Shown here one piece after another: positions 9,458-18,971 of a stretch of DNA of 64,000 nucleotides. How positions within the stretch are numbered: position 1 is the first letter of the stretch; each line of letters starts with the position of its first letter. A program made the translations under genes and the position numbers. The notes below the pieces were generated by a model. That model saw nothing but the letters and a program-made list of their open reading frames with translations, was not told where the DNA came from and ran no database searches. Source of the DNA: Desulfonatronovibrio magnus (GTDB lineage Bacteria > Desulfobacterota > Desulfovibrionia > Desulfovibrionales > Desulfonatronovibrionaceae); NCBI RefSeq assembly GCF_000934755.1, contig NZ_KN882175.1, positions 555,136 through 619,135 on the forward strand, read 5' to 3'.

Positions 9458-10646
9458 ATTCCAACCTCGGCTGTGAAGTAGACAGGCTCGGAGGCCAGAC
9501 TATCTCCTGCTGACCTCTTTGCCACTGAACAGTAAAAGGTACATGTCTGATCTGGGCCCCCCTGTAATTCACTCCGTAGCGGCCAAGAACAGTAAATGCC
9601 CTTTTTTGTGCCAGTACCTCGCGCAATTGCTGCAAATCAAAACTGCCGCTTGTTTCCATGGCTCTAACCATCAGCTGACCTGCCGCATATGCCGTAGCTG
9701 CGTGATAGTTGGGAGCCTGACCGTAACTCAGCTCAAAGTCTGCGTTAAAGCGGTGCACTCCAGGATATACTAAATTTGAATGATAACGCCATATGGCTGT
9801 GGAAAATGTATTTTCACTGAGCTCTCTTAGATTTTCATAATATGCGTCACTAACCGGACCCACTGTGGAATAGTATGCTGCAGGTTTATAATCTGCATCC
9901 AGGATGGCCCTGCGCATCATGACGGAAGCCTCAAAATAGCCGAACTTCATAAGTGCTTGAGCATCCTTTTCCCTTGCCCTGGCTGCCACTGCGACAAACT
10001 CGTCGTAATCAAGCTCCACTTCCTCAAAAATGGTAATATTCATACCCAGGCGCTGGGCCCATTGCAAGGCACCTTGAGCCGCACTTCTGGAAAAAATATC
10101 CGGAGAATTGATCATGGCGATATTTCTTATGTTACGCATGGACATTATCTCTAAAAAACCCTGAGCATATTGATCCGCAGGACTGTATAAGCCAAAGAGA
10201 TACTTATAGCCATGTTCCCACAATGAAGGTGCAGAAGCTCCTGAAGCCAGCACAGGAATTTTATATTCCTCAAAAAGAGGGACAACTGTTTCAGTATGTG
10301 CACTGGAATATGGTCCAAAAACAAAATCAGCCTTGTCCGTGGAGAGCATTTGCTGGTAATGGTCATAAAGTTTTTCAAGACACCCCTGATTATCCAGAAT
10401 GCTGACCTGCACTTGACGGCCCAGAATGCCGCCGGCGGCATTGACGTGTTTTTCCCAGAGAAGAAAGCCCTTTTTCTGCATTGCGCTCATATGGGCATGA
10501 GAACCTGTGAGGTCCAGGCTGACTCCAAACACAACATGTTCAGGCTCTGCAGCAGCCTGAGCATGAGTATTGAATAACCCGGAGATACCGAAAACAATTA
10601 CAAATAAAACCTTTACTAATACAGTAGCGCAAAATCTCGAGCACAT
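9447..10646 (-). CDS. Periplasmic ligand-binding protein, LivK-like (type 1 periplasmic binding fold)
   Basis: A 399-residue secreted protein from the ATG at 10646, which follows GGGGGGATCAAAC; an alternative ATG at 10664 has no such site. The signal peptide ends near AQA-AAEP. Family features are the strand FGVSLDLTGS, the segment GGILGRQVQVSILDNQG, and VFGPYSSAHTETVVPLF, typical of branched-chain amino acid/amide binding proteins. No ABC permease or ATPase genes are nearby. The gene instead overlaps the sensor kinase downstream by 11 bases, so a sensory role, delivering a small ligand to the kinase, is inferred. The ligand is unknown. Confidence 0.88.
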   Translation of the reverse strand: MCSRFCATVLVKVLFVIVFGISGLFNTHAQAAAEPEHVVFGVSLDLTGSHAHMSAMQKKGFLLWEKHVNAAGGILGRQVQVSILDNQGCLEKLYDHYQQMLSTDKADFVFGPYSSAHTETVVPLFEEYKIPVLASGASAPSLWEHGYKYLFGLYSPADQYAQGFLEIMSMRNIRNIAMINSPDIFSRSAAQGALQWAQRLGMNITIFEEVELDYDEFVAVAARAREKDAQALMKFGYFEASVMMRRAILDADYKPAAYYSTVGPVSDAYYENLRELSENTFSTAIWRYHSNLVYPGVHRFNADFELSYGQAPNYHAATAYAAGQLMVRAMETSGSFDLQQLREVLAQKRAFTVLGRYGVNYRGAQIRHVPFTVQWQRGQQEIVWPPSLSTSQPRLEYGR

Positions 10647-10753
10647 GTTTGATCCCCCCGGCATTGCTTACAAACAATATCACATTCTGCAGCCAATATA
10701 TCCGCTCAATGTTGTGCATAAAGCATTAAACACTTTTTGACACAAAATCATAC

Positions 10754-10783
10754 TTGACCTTGCTTGGATGAAAATTCTATACA
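10754..10783 (+). promoter_or_regulatory. Probable sigma-70 promoter of upp
   Basis: TTGACC (10754-10759) and TATACA (10778-10783) are 18 bases apart, 55 bases upstream of the upp start codon. It is the best match in this divergent gap, judged by eye. Confidence 0.55.
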
Positions 10784-10837
10784 AACATAATTTTGTTTTA
10801 AAATCCAGTAGCAATTTATCCCAAAAGGAGGTTTTCC

Positions 10838-11464
10838 TTGGCTGTTCACGTGGTTGATCACCCTTTAGTCCGGCACAAACTCGGCTTGATTCGCCAAAAC
10901 GATGTTGGCACTAACAACTTTCGTGCCTTATGCCTTGAATTGACTCGTTTTTTATTCTATGAAGCCACTAAAGATCTTGAACTGGAGTCCAAAACAGTAC
11001 AGGGCTGGGCCGGTCCGGTTCCAGTCCAATCCGTCAAAGGCAAAAAAATAACTCTGGTGCCCATCTTGAGGGCTGGACTGGGTATGCTTGACGGTGCCTT
11101 AGATCTCATACCCGGAGCCAAGGTAAGCGTGGTAGGCTTTTACCGCAACGAAGAAACTCTTGAACCGGTTAAATATTATGTGAAACTGGCTTCAGACATT
11201 GCCAACCGGACAGCCATCATACTTGACCCCATGCTGGCTACCGGAGGAACCCTGCTGGCCACTATAGATCTGCTCAAGTCTTCGGGATGCCGTACCATCA
11301 AGGGAGTATTTCTAGTGGCTGCTCCTGAGGGCCTGGCAAAGGTAACCGACAAGCACCCTGACATTGATATTTACCTTGCTGCAATAGACGAGAAACTCAA
11401 TGCTCAGGGCTACATTCTTCCTGGACTTGGGGACGCTGGGGATAGAATCTTTGGTACAAAATAG
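10838..11464 (+). CDS. upp: Uracil phosphoribosyltransferase
   Basis: Makes UMP from uracil and PRPP (pyrimidine salvage). The 208-residue protein carries the PRPP loop as [17 protein letters not shown] near residue 130, the RAGLGMLDG segment that contacts the base, and the family's C-terminal [11 protein letters not shown]. The start is TTG at 10838, seven bases after [23 protein letters not shown] matches the family N-terminus. It is followed by a terminator overlapping its stop, then by uraA on the same strand. The pair forms an uptake-plus-salvage set. Confidence 0.97.
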   Translation: MAVHVVDHPLVRHKLGLIRQNDVGTNNFRALCLELTRFLFYEATKDLELESKTVQGWAGPVPVQSVKGKKITLVPILRAGLGMLDGALDLIPGAKVSVVGFYRNEETLEPVKYYVKLASDIANRTAIILDPMLATGGTLLATIDLLKSSGCRTIKGVFLVAAPEGLAKVTDKHPDIDIYLAAIDEKLNAQGYILPGLGDAGDRIFGTK

Positions 11465-11492
11465 GCGCTTTTTTCAAGGCGCCTGTTTTTTT
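11463..11492 (+). terminator. Rho-independent terminator after upp
   Basis: AGGCGC (11463-11468, overlapping the TAG stop) pairs with GCGCCT (11479-11484), followed by GTTTTTTT. uraA starts 123 bases beyond, so it may be expressed by read-through or from its own promoter. Confidence 0.75.
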
Positions 11493-11614
11493 GTAAAACT
11501 TTAGCTTTTTACATGTGCCAGGAAACCGGCCTTTGAAAATTGCATAAAGCTCCACTGTGCTTTTTTCAAATACCGGGCGAACTGCTATTTTTTTAAAAGG
11601 AGATAAAATACAAG

Positions 11615-12865
11615 ATGGACAATTCCACCACCATGCCATACCAACTGCGCATCAAAGACAGCCTGATGGGTGCGCAGATTCTGTTCGTGGCCTTTGGAGC
11701 TCTGGTTCTCGTCCCCCTGCTCACCGGACTTGATCCCAGTGTAGCCCTTTTTACAGCCGGTCTTGGCACCCTGATCTTTCAATTCATAACCGGCAGACAA
11801 ATTCCCATTTTTCTGGCCTCTTCCTTTGCTTTTATCGCTCCTATTATTTATGGAGTACAAACCTGGGGCATTCCTGCCACCATGTGCGGTCTCATGGCTG
11901 CGGGCCTTTTGTATGTACTGCTGAGTATAATCATTTCCCTGCGCGGACCTGGGGTTATTCTTCGCGTTCTGCCTCCCATTGTAACTGGTCCGGTGATAAT
12001 GGTCATAGGCCTGGTCCTTGCACCTGTGGCGGTCAACATGGCCCTTGGTAAAACAGGAGACGGTTCTGTTCAGTTAGTTCCGGAAACAACAGCACTGATC
12101 ATATCCATGCTTTCTCTTGGAGTAACCATAGCTGTTTCAATATTTGCAAAGGGAATTATCAGGCTGATTCCCATACTTGCCGGGATCATGGTTGGATACG
12201 CAGTCTGTATTCCTCTTGGGCTGGTAGACTTTTCACCTGTCAGGGAAGCGTCCTGGATTGCTGTCCCCAATTTCACCTTTCCTGAATGGAACTGGCACGC
12301 CATCCTGTTCATAGTGCCTGTGGCCATTGCACCAGCCATTGAACATTTTGGAGACATTATGGCCATCAGCTCTGTAACTGGCAAAAACTATATTGAAAAG
12401 CCCGGCATCAATAAAACACTTCTTGGGGATGGTGTTGCTACTTCAGTAGCCTCCATGCTGGGCGGACCTCCAAATACCACTTACTCTGAAGTTACAGGGG
12501 CTGTAGCCCTGCTTAAAATATTCAATGTGGGAGTAATGACATGGGCTGCTATCTTCGCCATTTTACTGGCCTTTGTGGCCAAATTGGGCGCACTTCTTTC
12601 CACTATTCCGGTTCCGGTCATGGGTGGAATCATGATCCTGCTTTTCGGGGCCATCATGGTTGTGGGAATTGGCAGTCTGGTTCGGGCCGGGGTTGACATG
12701 ATGCAGCCCAGAAACATGGCCATAGCCGCTGTTATTGTTGTTTTTGGAATTGGCGGAATGTCATTTTCTGCCGGAGAATTCTCATTGCAGGGTATTGGAC
12801 TGGCCGGAATAGTCGGGGTTGTTCTGAATCTGGTCCTGCCGAGAAAACAGGCAATAGCTGATTAG
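11615..12865 (+). CDS. uraA: Uracil/xanthine permease (NCS2 family), probably uracil
   Basis: A 416-residue inner-membrane permease with many hydrophobic helices, of the UraA/PyrP/RutG type. Recognisable parts are the N-terminal LGAQ-like segment (SLMGAQILFVAFGALVLVPL), PAIEHFGDIMAIS with the family's substrate-site glutamate, and GGPPNTTYSEVTGA in helix 10. Adjacency to upp supports uracil over xanthine, with proton symport as in E. coli UraA. AAAAGGAG lies about a dozen bases before the start. Its downstream neighbour is convergent, with a heptamer array in the gap. Confidence 0.93.
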   Translation: MDNSTTMPYQLRIKDSLMGAQILFVAFGALVLVPLLTGLDPSVALFTAGLGTLIFQFITGRQIPIFLASSFAFIAPIIYGVQTWGIPATMCGLMAAGLLYVLLSIIISLRGPGVILRVLPPIVTGPVIMVIGLVLAPVAVNMALGKTGDGSVQLVPETTALIISMLSLGVTIAVSIFAKGIIRLIPILAGIMVGYAVCIPLGLVDFSPVREASWIAVPNFTFPEWNWHAILFIVPVAIAPAIEHFGDIMAISSVTGKNYIEKPGINKTLLGDGVATSVASMLGGPPNTTYSEVTGAVALLKIFNVGVMTWAAIFAILLAFVAKLGALLSTIPVPVMGGIMILLFGAIMVVGIGSLVRAGVDMMQPRNMAIAAVIVVFGIGGMSFSAGEFSLQGIGLAGIVGVVLNLVLPRKQAIAD

Positions 12866-12945
12866 ATACTGAAGGTTGATAGGCTGTAACTAAAAAAACT
12901 CAAGACATTTTTTAAATCAGAAATACCAATGTGCAATGCCGTGAG

Positions 12946-13008
12946 CCTTCAGCCTTCAGCCTTCAGCCTTCAGTCTTCAGCCTTCAGTCTTTATGCTTCA
13001 GCCTTTAT
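12946..13008 (+). repeat. Heptamer array (CTTCAGY)n between convergent genes
   Basis: Units of CTTCAGC and CTTCAGT in perfect 7-base register for about 45 bases, then decaying into TTTATGCTTCAGCCTTTATT. It lies between the stops of uraA and the AI-2E family gene. The same unit builds the longer array at 28453-28664. Confidence 0.9.
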
Positions 13009-13018
13009 TCTTGAACGT

Positions 13019-14107
13019 TCAATCTGCGGCTTCCTCATCAGCCAGATCATTTAAATCTGCATGGACCTGTTTTGGCCAGGCGCGGATAACAGCCTGAACC
13101 AGGGTTGCAAGAGGTATGGCAAAAAAGATGCCCCAGAATCCCCACAGACCTCCAAACACAAGGATTGCAGCAATTACACCTACAGGATGAATATCCACTA
13201 CCTCAGCCAGAAGAAGAGGGGCCAGAACATTGCCATCCAGCATCTGAATAATGGCATAAACAATAAGAACCCAGACAAATTCTGAACCCAGCCCCCATTG
13301 AAAATACGCCACCAGGGCAACTGGTACCGTAGCCACTGCAGCCCCCACATAGGGTATGAGCACTGAAAAGCCCACTATGGCTCCAAGAAGAACAGCATAC
13401 TGTAGTTTTAAAATGGTAAATATCAGGTAAGTACAGATCCAGACAATAATAATTTCCCAGGTTTTGCCTCTTATATAGTTGGCAATCTGCATGTTGACGT
13501 CTTCCCACACCTGTACAGCAAGGGAGCGGTCTCTCGGCAGAAATGAAGAAAACCATTCCAGAATTTTTTCTTTATCTTTGAGAAAGAAAAATACCAGCAA
13601 AGGCACAATAACTAAGTAAACCAGCAATGTGATCAGCCCCATCACTGAAGCAACCGATATAGACAATATGTTTTGAGCCAGTTTACCAACTTCGCCTCTG
13701 ATGACTGAAAAAATTTCAAATACCTGTTCTTCCGAAATAAACTTGGGATAATGTTCTGGAAGCTGAAGTAAGAGGTTCTGAGCTTCTGCTATCATCGAGG
13801 GCAACTGCTGCACCAGCTGGGTGATTTGCTTGGTCAGCATGGGAACCAGCCAGAAAAAGGTAAAAAACAGGATCATTACAAAAAACAAAAAAGTAATGAT
13901 GACTGCAAGTAATTGCGGAGCTCCCCTTTTTGTGAACTGCTTGACAACGCCATCCAGCAGGTAGGCAATTATCAGTCCCGCAAAAAAAGGAACGAGCATC
14001 TTGCCCAAAAAATAAATCACTGCAAATCCTGAAAGCAGCAGGACAAGCAGTATAACTACTTGCGGGTTGTTAAACTGGTTTTCAAACCAATTTTTGACTA
14101 ATTGCAT
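13019..14107 (-). CDS. AI-2E/PerM family membrane permease
   Basis: A 362-residue membrane protein with about seven or eight hydrophobic segments in the typical AI-2E (PF01594) order: an N-terminal hydrophobic pair, a cytoplasmic middle section with QLPSMIAEAQNLLLQLP, then helices containing FFFLKDKEKIL, LIPYVGAAVATVPVALVAY and the C-terminal GVIAAILVFGGLWGFWGIF. Members include PerM, TqsA and a Na+/H+ antiporter group, so substrate cannot be assigned. It is monocistronic on the minus strand, with a MITE-like repeat upstream of its start. Confidence 0.9.
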   Translation of the reverse strand: MQLVKNWFENQFNNPQVVILLVLLLSGFAVIYFLGKMLVPFFAGLIIAYLLDGVVKQFTKRGAPQLLAVIITFLFFVMILFFTFFWLVPMLTKQITQLVQQLPSMIAEAQNLLLQLPEHYPKFISEEQVFEIFSVIRGEVGKLAQNILSISVASVMGLITLLVYLVIVPLLVFFFLKDKEKILEWFSSFLPRDRSLAVQVWEDVNMQIANYIRGKTWEIIIVWICTYLIFTILKLQYAVLLGAIVGFSVLIPYVGAAVATVPVALVAYFQWGLGSEFVWVLIVYAIIQMLDGNVLAPLLLAEVVDIHPVGVIAAILVFGGLWGFWGIFFAIPLATLVQAVIRAWPKQVHADLNDLADEEAAD

Positions 14108-14202
14108 AAATCCCCCAATACCGTATCAGCTTTGCTCTTTTGAGAAAACATAAGGCAGACATTCCGGCACTGAACTTTTACAAAATATCACAATTCGTAA
14201 CA

Positions 14203-14362
14203 GTTTAGCCATTTGCATGTGGCACGGCTTCCTGCCCGGAGGCATACAGCCCGGAGGGGGACTGGCTCTCCCAGCCCTTGTTTTATTAAGTCTGTGTTTT
14301 ACATCAACAAAAAACAAGGGCTGGGGTGCCTGTCCCCTGCTTACCTTAGAAAAGGGCTAAAC
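14203..14362 (+). repeat. MITE/REP-like palindromic element, copy 2 (160 bp)
   Basis: Ends GTTTAGC (14203-14209) and GCTAAAC (14356-14362). Its inner hairpin arms, CCCAGCCCTTGTTTT (14270-14284) and AAAACAAGGGCTGGG (14311-14325), are perfectly complementary but differ from the arms of copies 1 and 3. It sits in the divergent gap between the AI-2E gene and zupT, so it may separate or overlap their promoters. Confidence 0.87.
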
Positions 14363-14390
14363 TATTACCACAATTCTATCAGGAGTTACC

Positions 14391-15194
14391 ATGTTTGAAG
14401 AAAATATCATGCTCGCTTTTTCCCTGACCCTCTTGGCCGGATTATCCACGGGCATAGGCAGTTTCATTGCTTTTTTCACTAAACATACCAACAAGGCTTT
14501 TTTATCCATAGCCCTGGGTTTTTCCGCCGGAGTCATGATTTATATTTCATTCGTAGAACTCATGCCCGAAGCTTTAGAAATGCTTGAACCTGAGCACGGT
14601 CACAACCTGGCGGCCTGGATCATGACCGCCGGCTTTTTTGCCGGAGTATTCTTCATTGCCGTGATAGACCGTATGGTGCCGGAACATGAGAATCCCCATG
14701 AAGCAAGAAGAGTAGAAGATTTAAATGAAGGTATAGACAGAGGCAAAATGCACAGGATGGGAATTTTTGCTGCCCTGGCCATTGCCATACACAACTTTCC
14801 CGAAGGCATGGCAACCTTTTTTGCCACCCTTGCTGATCCTACTTTGGGAATAGCTATAGCCATCGCCATTGCACTGCACAACATCCCGGAAGGAATTGCC
14901 GTGGCTGTGCCCATTTATTACTCCACTAAAAGCAGAGCCAAGGCATTCTGGCTGTCACTTTCCACCGGTCTGGCCGAACCCCTTGGCGCATTGATCGGCT
15001 TCATGATTTTGCGGCCCTTCATATCTCCCACATCCATGGGCTTTATTTTTGCCTTTATCGCGGGAATAATGGTTTTCATTTCTTTAGATGAACTCTTCCC
15101 CGCAGCCAAGGAGTACGGCAAAGGGCATCTGGCCATCTATGCCCTTATTGCGGGCATGCTGATTATGGCCATTACTCTGCTTTTGCTGATGTGA
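14391..15194 (+). CDS. zupT: Zinc transporter ZupT (ZIP family)
   Basis: A 267-residue inner-membrane importer of divalent metals. The two metal-binding helices read HNFPEGMATF and HNIPEGIAVA, the ZIP signature. A histidine-containing loop (EPEHGHN) lies before helix 3, and the cytoplasmic loop (RMVPEHENPHEARR) is polar. The start follows AGGAG at six bases. Genuine ZupT proteins take zinc and also iron, manganese or cobalt; the cargo here is inferred from family. It is alone and convergent with the next gene, whose stop is 27 bases beyond. Confidence 0.95.
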   Translation: MFEENIMLAFSLTLLAGLSTGIGSFIAFFTKHTNKAFLSIALGFSAGVMIYISFVELMPEALEMLEPEHGHNLAAWIMTAGFFAGVFFIAVIDRMVPEHENPHEARRVEDLNEGIDRGKMHRMGIFAALAIAIHNFPEGMATFFATLADPTLGIAIAIAIALHNIPEGIAVAVPIYYSTKSRAKAFWLSLSTGLAEPLGALIGFMILRPFISPTSMGFIFAFIAGIMVFISLDELFPAAKEYGKGHLAIYALIAGMLIMAITLLLLM

Positions 15195-15221
15195 CAATAA
15201 GCAGGACTTGGGATGGTGGTG

Positions 15222-15476
15222 TTAAATATCGCTGTTTTCCCTTATTTTAACTTCTTCATAAGGAGCAAGAACCTTTCTGTACCATTCCAGCTTGGCATGT
15301 TCCATGGCTGAAGAACACATGCTGATATTCTCATAGCTTTCGCCCATGCGCTCTAAAATAAGCTTTGACAACTTATAAATGCAGTAATTGAGCTCACCCT
15401 GGTTCTGCACCTGGGATGCAAGCTGGCTGATGGCAGAGTCAAATACTTCTCTTCTTGTCTGACTGATATATGGCAA
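15222..15476 (-). CDS. Small conserved protein, DUF6899-like
   Basis: 84 residues starting MPYISQTRREVFDSAISQLA and containing GELNYCIYKL, which resembles the pattern MPYI...GELNY..TKL of the DUF6899 family; that match is from memory. It has no signal peptide or membrane segment and two cysteines. It is encoded five bases after the MoaD-like gene, so it is probably co-transcribed with it and the radical SAM gene. Function is unknown. Confidence 0.7.
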   Translation of the reverse strand: MPYISQTRREVFDSAISQLASQVQNQGELNYCIYKLSKLILERMGESYENISMCSSAMEHAKLEWYRKVLAPYEEVKIRENSDI

Positions 15477-15481
15477 TACTT

Positions 15482-15778
15482 TTACTCCTTCCTGTCTGAC
15501 TTATTATCCCTGATACCCAGCAAAACCCGGTAAGGTCCCGGAGTACCGGGTGGGATCAGTGCTACACGATCATTGTCCTGCAGAGGAATATTCAGAGGCT
15601 GCACCCGACCATTGATAAAAGCAGCCTCTACAAGACTTTTGTCAATACCCAGCCTGGTCAAAAGATGATCTACAGTTTCATTTTCTTCAATTGCCATACA
15701 CTCATCCAGGGCCTTGACGCCCAGCTTATCCAGCTCTGCCTGAAGAAATGAAAATGCTCTGAAACATATGCTTGCCAT
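15482..15778 (-). CDS. MoaD/ThiS-like beta-grasp protein lacking a C-terminal diglycine
   Basis: The last 60 residues carry the beta-grasp pattern of MoaD/ThiS proteins: AFINGRVQPLNIPLQDNDRV followed by ALIPPGTPG. In sulfur carriers this region ends in Gly-Gly. Here the sequence continues through GTPGPYRVLLG and about ten polar residues, so it cannot be thiocarboxylated in the standard way unless trimmed. I chose the Met at 15778 (98 residues, MASICFRAFSFLQAELDKLG) over 15898, since the longer frame overlaps the end of the radical SAM gene. A role as regulator or scaffold for the neighbouring radical SAM protein is only a guess. Confidence 0.7.
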   Translation of the reverse strand: MASICFRAFSFLQAELDKLGVKALDECMAIEENETVDHLLTRLGIDKSLVEAAFINGRVQPLNIPLQDNDRVALIPPGTPGPYRVLLGIRDNKSDRKE

Positions 15779-15855
15779 AAATAACACTCCATGAATCGCA
15801 ACATTTTCGGCCGCTTCTCGCAGGTTCTGTCCCGGTCCACCCGCGGATAAGAAGC

Positions 15856-17508
15856 TCACATAAACTTTTCCATGCCGCAGCGCCTGCATTTCAGGCATCC
15901 TGTATCAGGACAGGGTTTAGTTTGCATAACTCTGAAATATTTTTCCCATTCCTGCATTAGATAAGACTTGCTGACTCCAACATCCAAGCCATCCCAGACA
16001 AAACTCTGATCTAAGGACAAGTCCTGGTCAATGTATTCTTCCATCCTGCCCGGCCATTCCCGCAATGCTTTCTTCCAGCTGCCTGTTTCAGCAGCAAGAA
16101 TGATCAACTCGTATAACTTTTCATCTCCCTTTGACAACAACCCCTGAACCCTTGCAGCAAAGGGCTTTTCCGCCTGAAATCTGAGCCCCTTGTATCCTGT
16201 ACACATTTTTTTAAATATCTTGACCTTTTCATTGAAAAAATTTTCCTTATCCATGCGTGACCATTGCAGAGGAGTCCAGGGTTTGGGTACAAACATGGAC
16301 ACGCTGATATTAATCAGATCCAGGCCCTTATGTCTATTGCCCATTCCTTCTTTTCTAGCCTGATTCAGTCTTTTGAGAAAAACCGACAGATCATTAAAAT
16401 CATCAATTTCTTCTCCTGGCAATCCCAGAATGAAATATAATTTCAGAGTATTGTATCTCTGAGTGCTTAAATTTTTTACAACCTGAAAAAATATATCCTC
16501 ATCAAAATTTTTATTAATTGCTGTTCTGATTCTCTGACTGATCCCCTCCACAGCAAGAGTTATGCTTCTGGCCCCTGCTCTGCGCAAAAACTGAAGAAAA
16601 TCTTCATCCAACCCACTGGCCCGCATGGATGACAGGGAAAACTTTATACCTTTAGAGTAAAGCCAGTGCAAAAAATGCTTTAAGTCCGCCCAGTCTGTAA
16701 GAGCGGTACCAACTAAACCTACCTTTCCAGGAGATTGCTCACGCACCAGTTTTTTTAAATCTTCCAGTCTGGACTGCCTGTGAGGGCGATAAATAAATCC
16801 AGCTGCGCAAAACCTGCACCCATAGGGACACCCTCGATTAACTTCCAGCAGCAGGCTGTCCTTGAAGACTGATGCACCTGAAACAAATGTTGAAAAAGCA
16901 GGTTTTTCAAGGGTTCCTGTCAGGCCCGGCATAATCAGCCTTTTAACAGGAAGTCCAGTTTCAGAAGTAAGTATTCCCGGGAGAGTTTTGACCTGCTCCA
17001 ATGCAGCCTTTGAGCCAAGATTATCTAACCAGCAATCCCTGATTACTCTGGCGGACAAGCTGAACCCTGCCTCGGATTCCCCAACAAAAATAAAGTCAAA
17101 CCCGGGCAATAAAGGATATGGATTGAGAAATGCAACAGGCCCACCTGCCATGATAACAGGCCAGTCACTTCTCTGGTCTGCGTAAAGGGGAATACCCTCA
17201 GCATTTAAAATCTTAATTATATTGGGAAAATCACCTTCAAAATTAAGACTGAAGCATATTAACGGGAACTGCACCAGAGCTCTGCCTGTATCAGGACTGC
17301 AGGCACGGGTCATGTCCTGGCTGAGAAAAAACCTCTGCACATAAAACCCGTCATCAGCTGACAGTTGCTGATAAACCATCTGCCACCCCAGAGTGGACAG
17401 TGCAACGCGCTCCCGTTCTGGAAACACCAGTGCCACTGGCAAACGTCCGCCCCACTCTCCTGCCTCTTTTAAAACACTGCCGGACATATCGTTAGTCCGG
17501 GTGTGCAT
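15856..17508 (-). CDS. Radical SAM protein with N-terminal B12-binding-like region
   Basis: A 550-residue protein. The first 190 residues resemble the cobalamin-binding-like half found before radical SAM domains (RVALSTLGWQMVYQQL, VFVGESEAG-like segment), without a clear DxHxxG motif. The radical SAM motif is NRGCPYGCRFCAAGFIYRPH near residue 230. The following core contains LVGTALTDW and SSMRASGLDEDFLQFLRRAG. The C-terminus ends in a cysteine cluster (CPDTGCLKCRRCG) that could bind another metal or cluster. It resembles the TIGR03960-type group seen in anaerobes, function unassigned. It lies just upstream of MoaD-like and DUF6899-like genes. Confidence 0.85.
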   Translation of the reverse strand: MHTRTNDMSGSVLKEAGEWGGRLPVALVFPERERVALSTLGWQMVYQQLSADDGFYVQRFFLSQDMTRACSPDTGRALVQFPLICFSLNFEGDFPNIIKILNAEGIPLYADQRSDWPVIMAGGPVAFLNPYPLLPGFDFIFVGESEAGFSLSARVIRDCWLDNLGSKAALEQVKTLPGILTSETGLPVKRLIMPGLTGTLEKPAFSTFVSGASVFKDSLLLEVNRGCPYGCRFCAAGFIYRPHRQSRLEDLKKLVREQSPGKVGLVGTALTDWADLKHFLHWLYSKGIKFSLSSMRASGLDEDFLQFLRRAGARSITLAVEGISQRIRTAINKNFDEDIFFQVVKNLSTQRYNTLKLYFILGLPGEEIDDFNDLSVFLKRLNQARKEGMGNRHKGLDLINISVSMFVPKPWTPLQWSRMDKENFFNEKVKIFKKMCTGYKGLRFQAEKPFAARVQGLLSKGDEKLYELIILAAETGSWKKALREWPGRMEEYIDQDLSLDQSFVWDGLDVGVSKSYLMQEWEKYFRVMQTKPCPDTGCLKCRRCGMEKFM

Positions 17509-17744
17509 TAAAAGCTGAGCACTTTTCGAAACTGTTCACGAAAAAAGTGACCCTTTGGAATCAGCTGCATGATAATACTGTTTTAAATGAAACATTGCCG
17601 GTTAAATAGCTCTAAGCGCAAGCGAGGAACATTCAGCCTGTGATCTTATGCCAGCAGGCCTTTCCTGATGATGAGCCTGCAAGCCGTTAACTCAATTTAC
17701 GCTTGTTTCAATTACCAGCTTGCATGTTTGCATTTTCAAGTCAG

Positions 17745-18971
17745 CTAATCAGCCTGCCTCCTGATAAATGAAGGTATCTCAAACTCATCCTCATCAAATA
17801 TAAACTCCTCATTTTTTTTGGTAGACCCTGTCTTTCCATCAGCATTGGCAAGACTATCAATATTCTTCTTGGTTCTCAAGTATGTAGGGATATTCAGATT
17901 TTCTCTGCTGTCGGGATTTACCTGCATGGACCGCGGTCTTTTGACCAGTCTGGTATTGGTTTTCTGGGTATCCAGTTTGGTAACATTGGGATTTTTATCT
18001 TCAACCTTGTCAAAGGCTCCTTCAATGCCTGTGGCAATAACGGTAATCCTGATTTCGTCCTCAATCTCCTGATCAAAGACTGTTCCAAAGTAGATCTGGG
18101 CATCCTCATGCGCTGCCTCATGAATTATCTCAGCAGCTTCACTGACCTCGTCAATGGCCAGATCAGTACCACATGTAACATTCATAAGAACTCCCCTGGC
18201 TCCATCAATGGATACATCCTCTAATAAAGGACTGGTTATGGCTTTCATGGCTGCTTCCCTGGCCCGTCCTTCACCCTTGGCAATGCCTGTACCCATCATG
18301 GCCAGCCCCATCTGAGACATTACCGCCTTGACGTCTGCAAAATCTAAGTTAATGAGTCCAGGGACCATAATCAGATCGGAAATGCCCTTAACGCCATAAT
18401 AAAGTACTTCGTCGGCCTTTTTCAGCATTTCAAGAAAAGATGCCTTTTTCGAGGCCAGCGATAGAAGTCGGTCATTAGGAATGGTAATAATACTGTCCAC
18501 CACTTCCTTGAGAGCTTCAATACCTTTATCGCCCTGACTGCGCCGCCTTTTGCCCTCAAAATAAAAGGGCTTGGTCACAACAGCAACCGTAAGAGCCTCC
18601 ATCTCCCGGGCAACCCTGGCAATGACCGGTGCTGCTCCTGTACCTGTGCCACCGCCCATTCCAGCAGTAACGAACACCATGTCGCACCCTTCTAAGGTCT
18701 CTTTGAGCTGATCAATACTCTCCTGAGCAGCTTCCTTGCCAACTTCCGGATCAGCTCCGGCTCCCAGTCCCTTGGTCAGCTTCTCGCCCAGCTGAATCTT
18801 GTGCTCTGCTCTAGAATGCTTCAAGGCCTGAACATCAGTGTTGGCTACTATAAAGGTCACACCTTTCATTGCCGAACAAATCATATTGTTGACAGCATTT
18901 CCACCGCCACCTCCAACACCTACTACTTTTATCCTGGCATTGCCTTCCATTTCTATTTCCTGAAATTCCAT
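17745..18971 (-). CDS. ftsZ: Cell division GTPase FtsZ
   Basis: Tubulin-like protein that builds the division ring. The chosen start at 18971 ([20 protein letters not shown]) follows GGAGGAAGCC; a longer frame to 19088 has no homology. GTP-binding features include [13 protein letters not shown] and the tubulin signature [10 protein letters not shown], and NLDFADV carries the T7 loop. The C-terminal peptide [12 protein letters not shown] is the docking tail for FtsA and related partners. It is the last gene of the dcw cluster, separated from ftsA by 402 bases that contain a MITE-like repeat; the stretch from 18972 to 19192 shows nothing else I recognise. Confidence 0.98.
   Translation of the reverse strand: MEFQEIEMEGNARIKVVGVGGGGGNAVNNMICSAMKGVTFIVANTDVQALKHSRAEHKIQLGEKLTKGLGAGADPEVGKEAAQESIDQLKETLEGCDMVFVTAGMGGGTGTGAAPVIARVAREMEALTVAVVTKPFYFEGKRRRSQGDKGIEALKEVVDSIITIPNDRLLSLASKKASFLEMLKKADEVLYYGVKGISDLIMVPGLINLDFADVKAVMSQMGLAMMGTGIAKGEGRAREAAMKAITSPLLEDVSIDGARGVLMNVTCGTDLAIDEVSEAAEIIHEAAHEDAQIYFGTVFDQEIEDEIRITVIATGIEGAFDKVEDKNPNVTKLDTQKTNTRLVKRPRSMQVNPDSRENLNIPTYLRTKKNIDSLANADGKTGSTKKNEEFIFDEDEFEIPSFIRRQAD

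Noticed and set aside
12946..13008. Possible CRISPR array in the tandem-repeat gaps
   Set aside because: Units are 7-8 bases with no spacers, and no cas gene was seen.
14126..14317. 63-codon minus-strand frame, and the similar N-terminal extension of argB
   Set aside because: Both share a peptide because they translate copies of the same MITE/REP-like element, not because of a shared protein domain.
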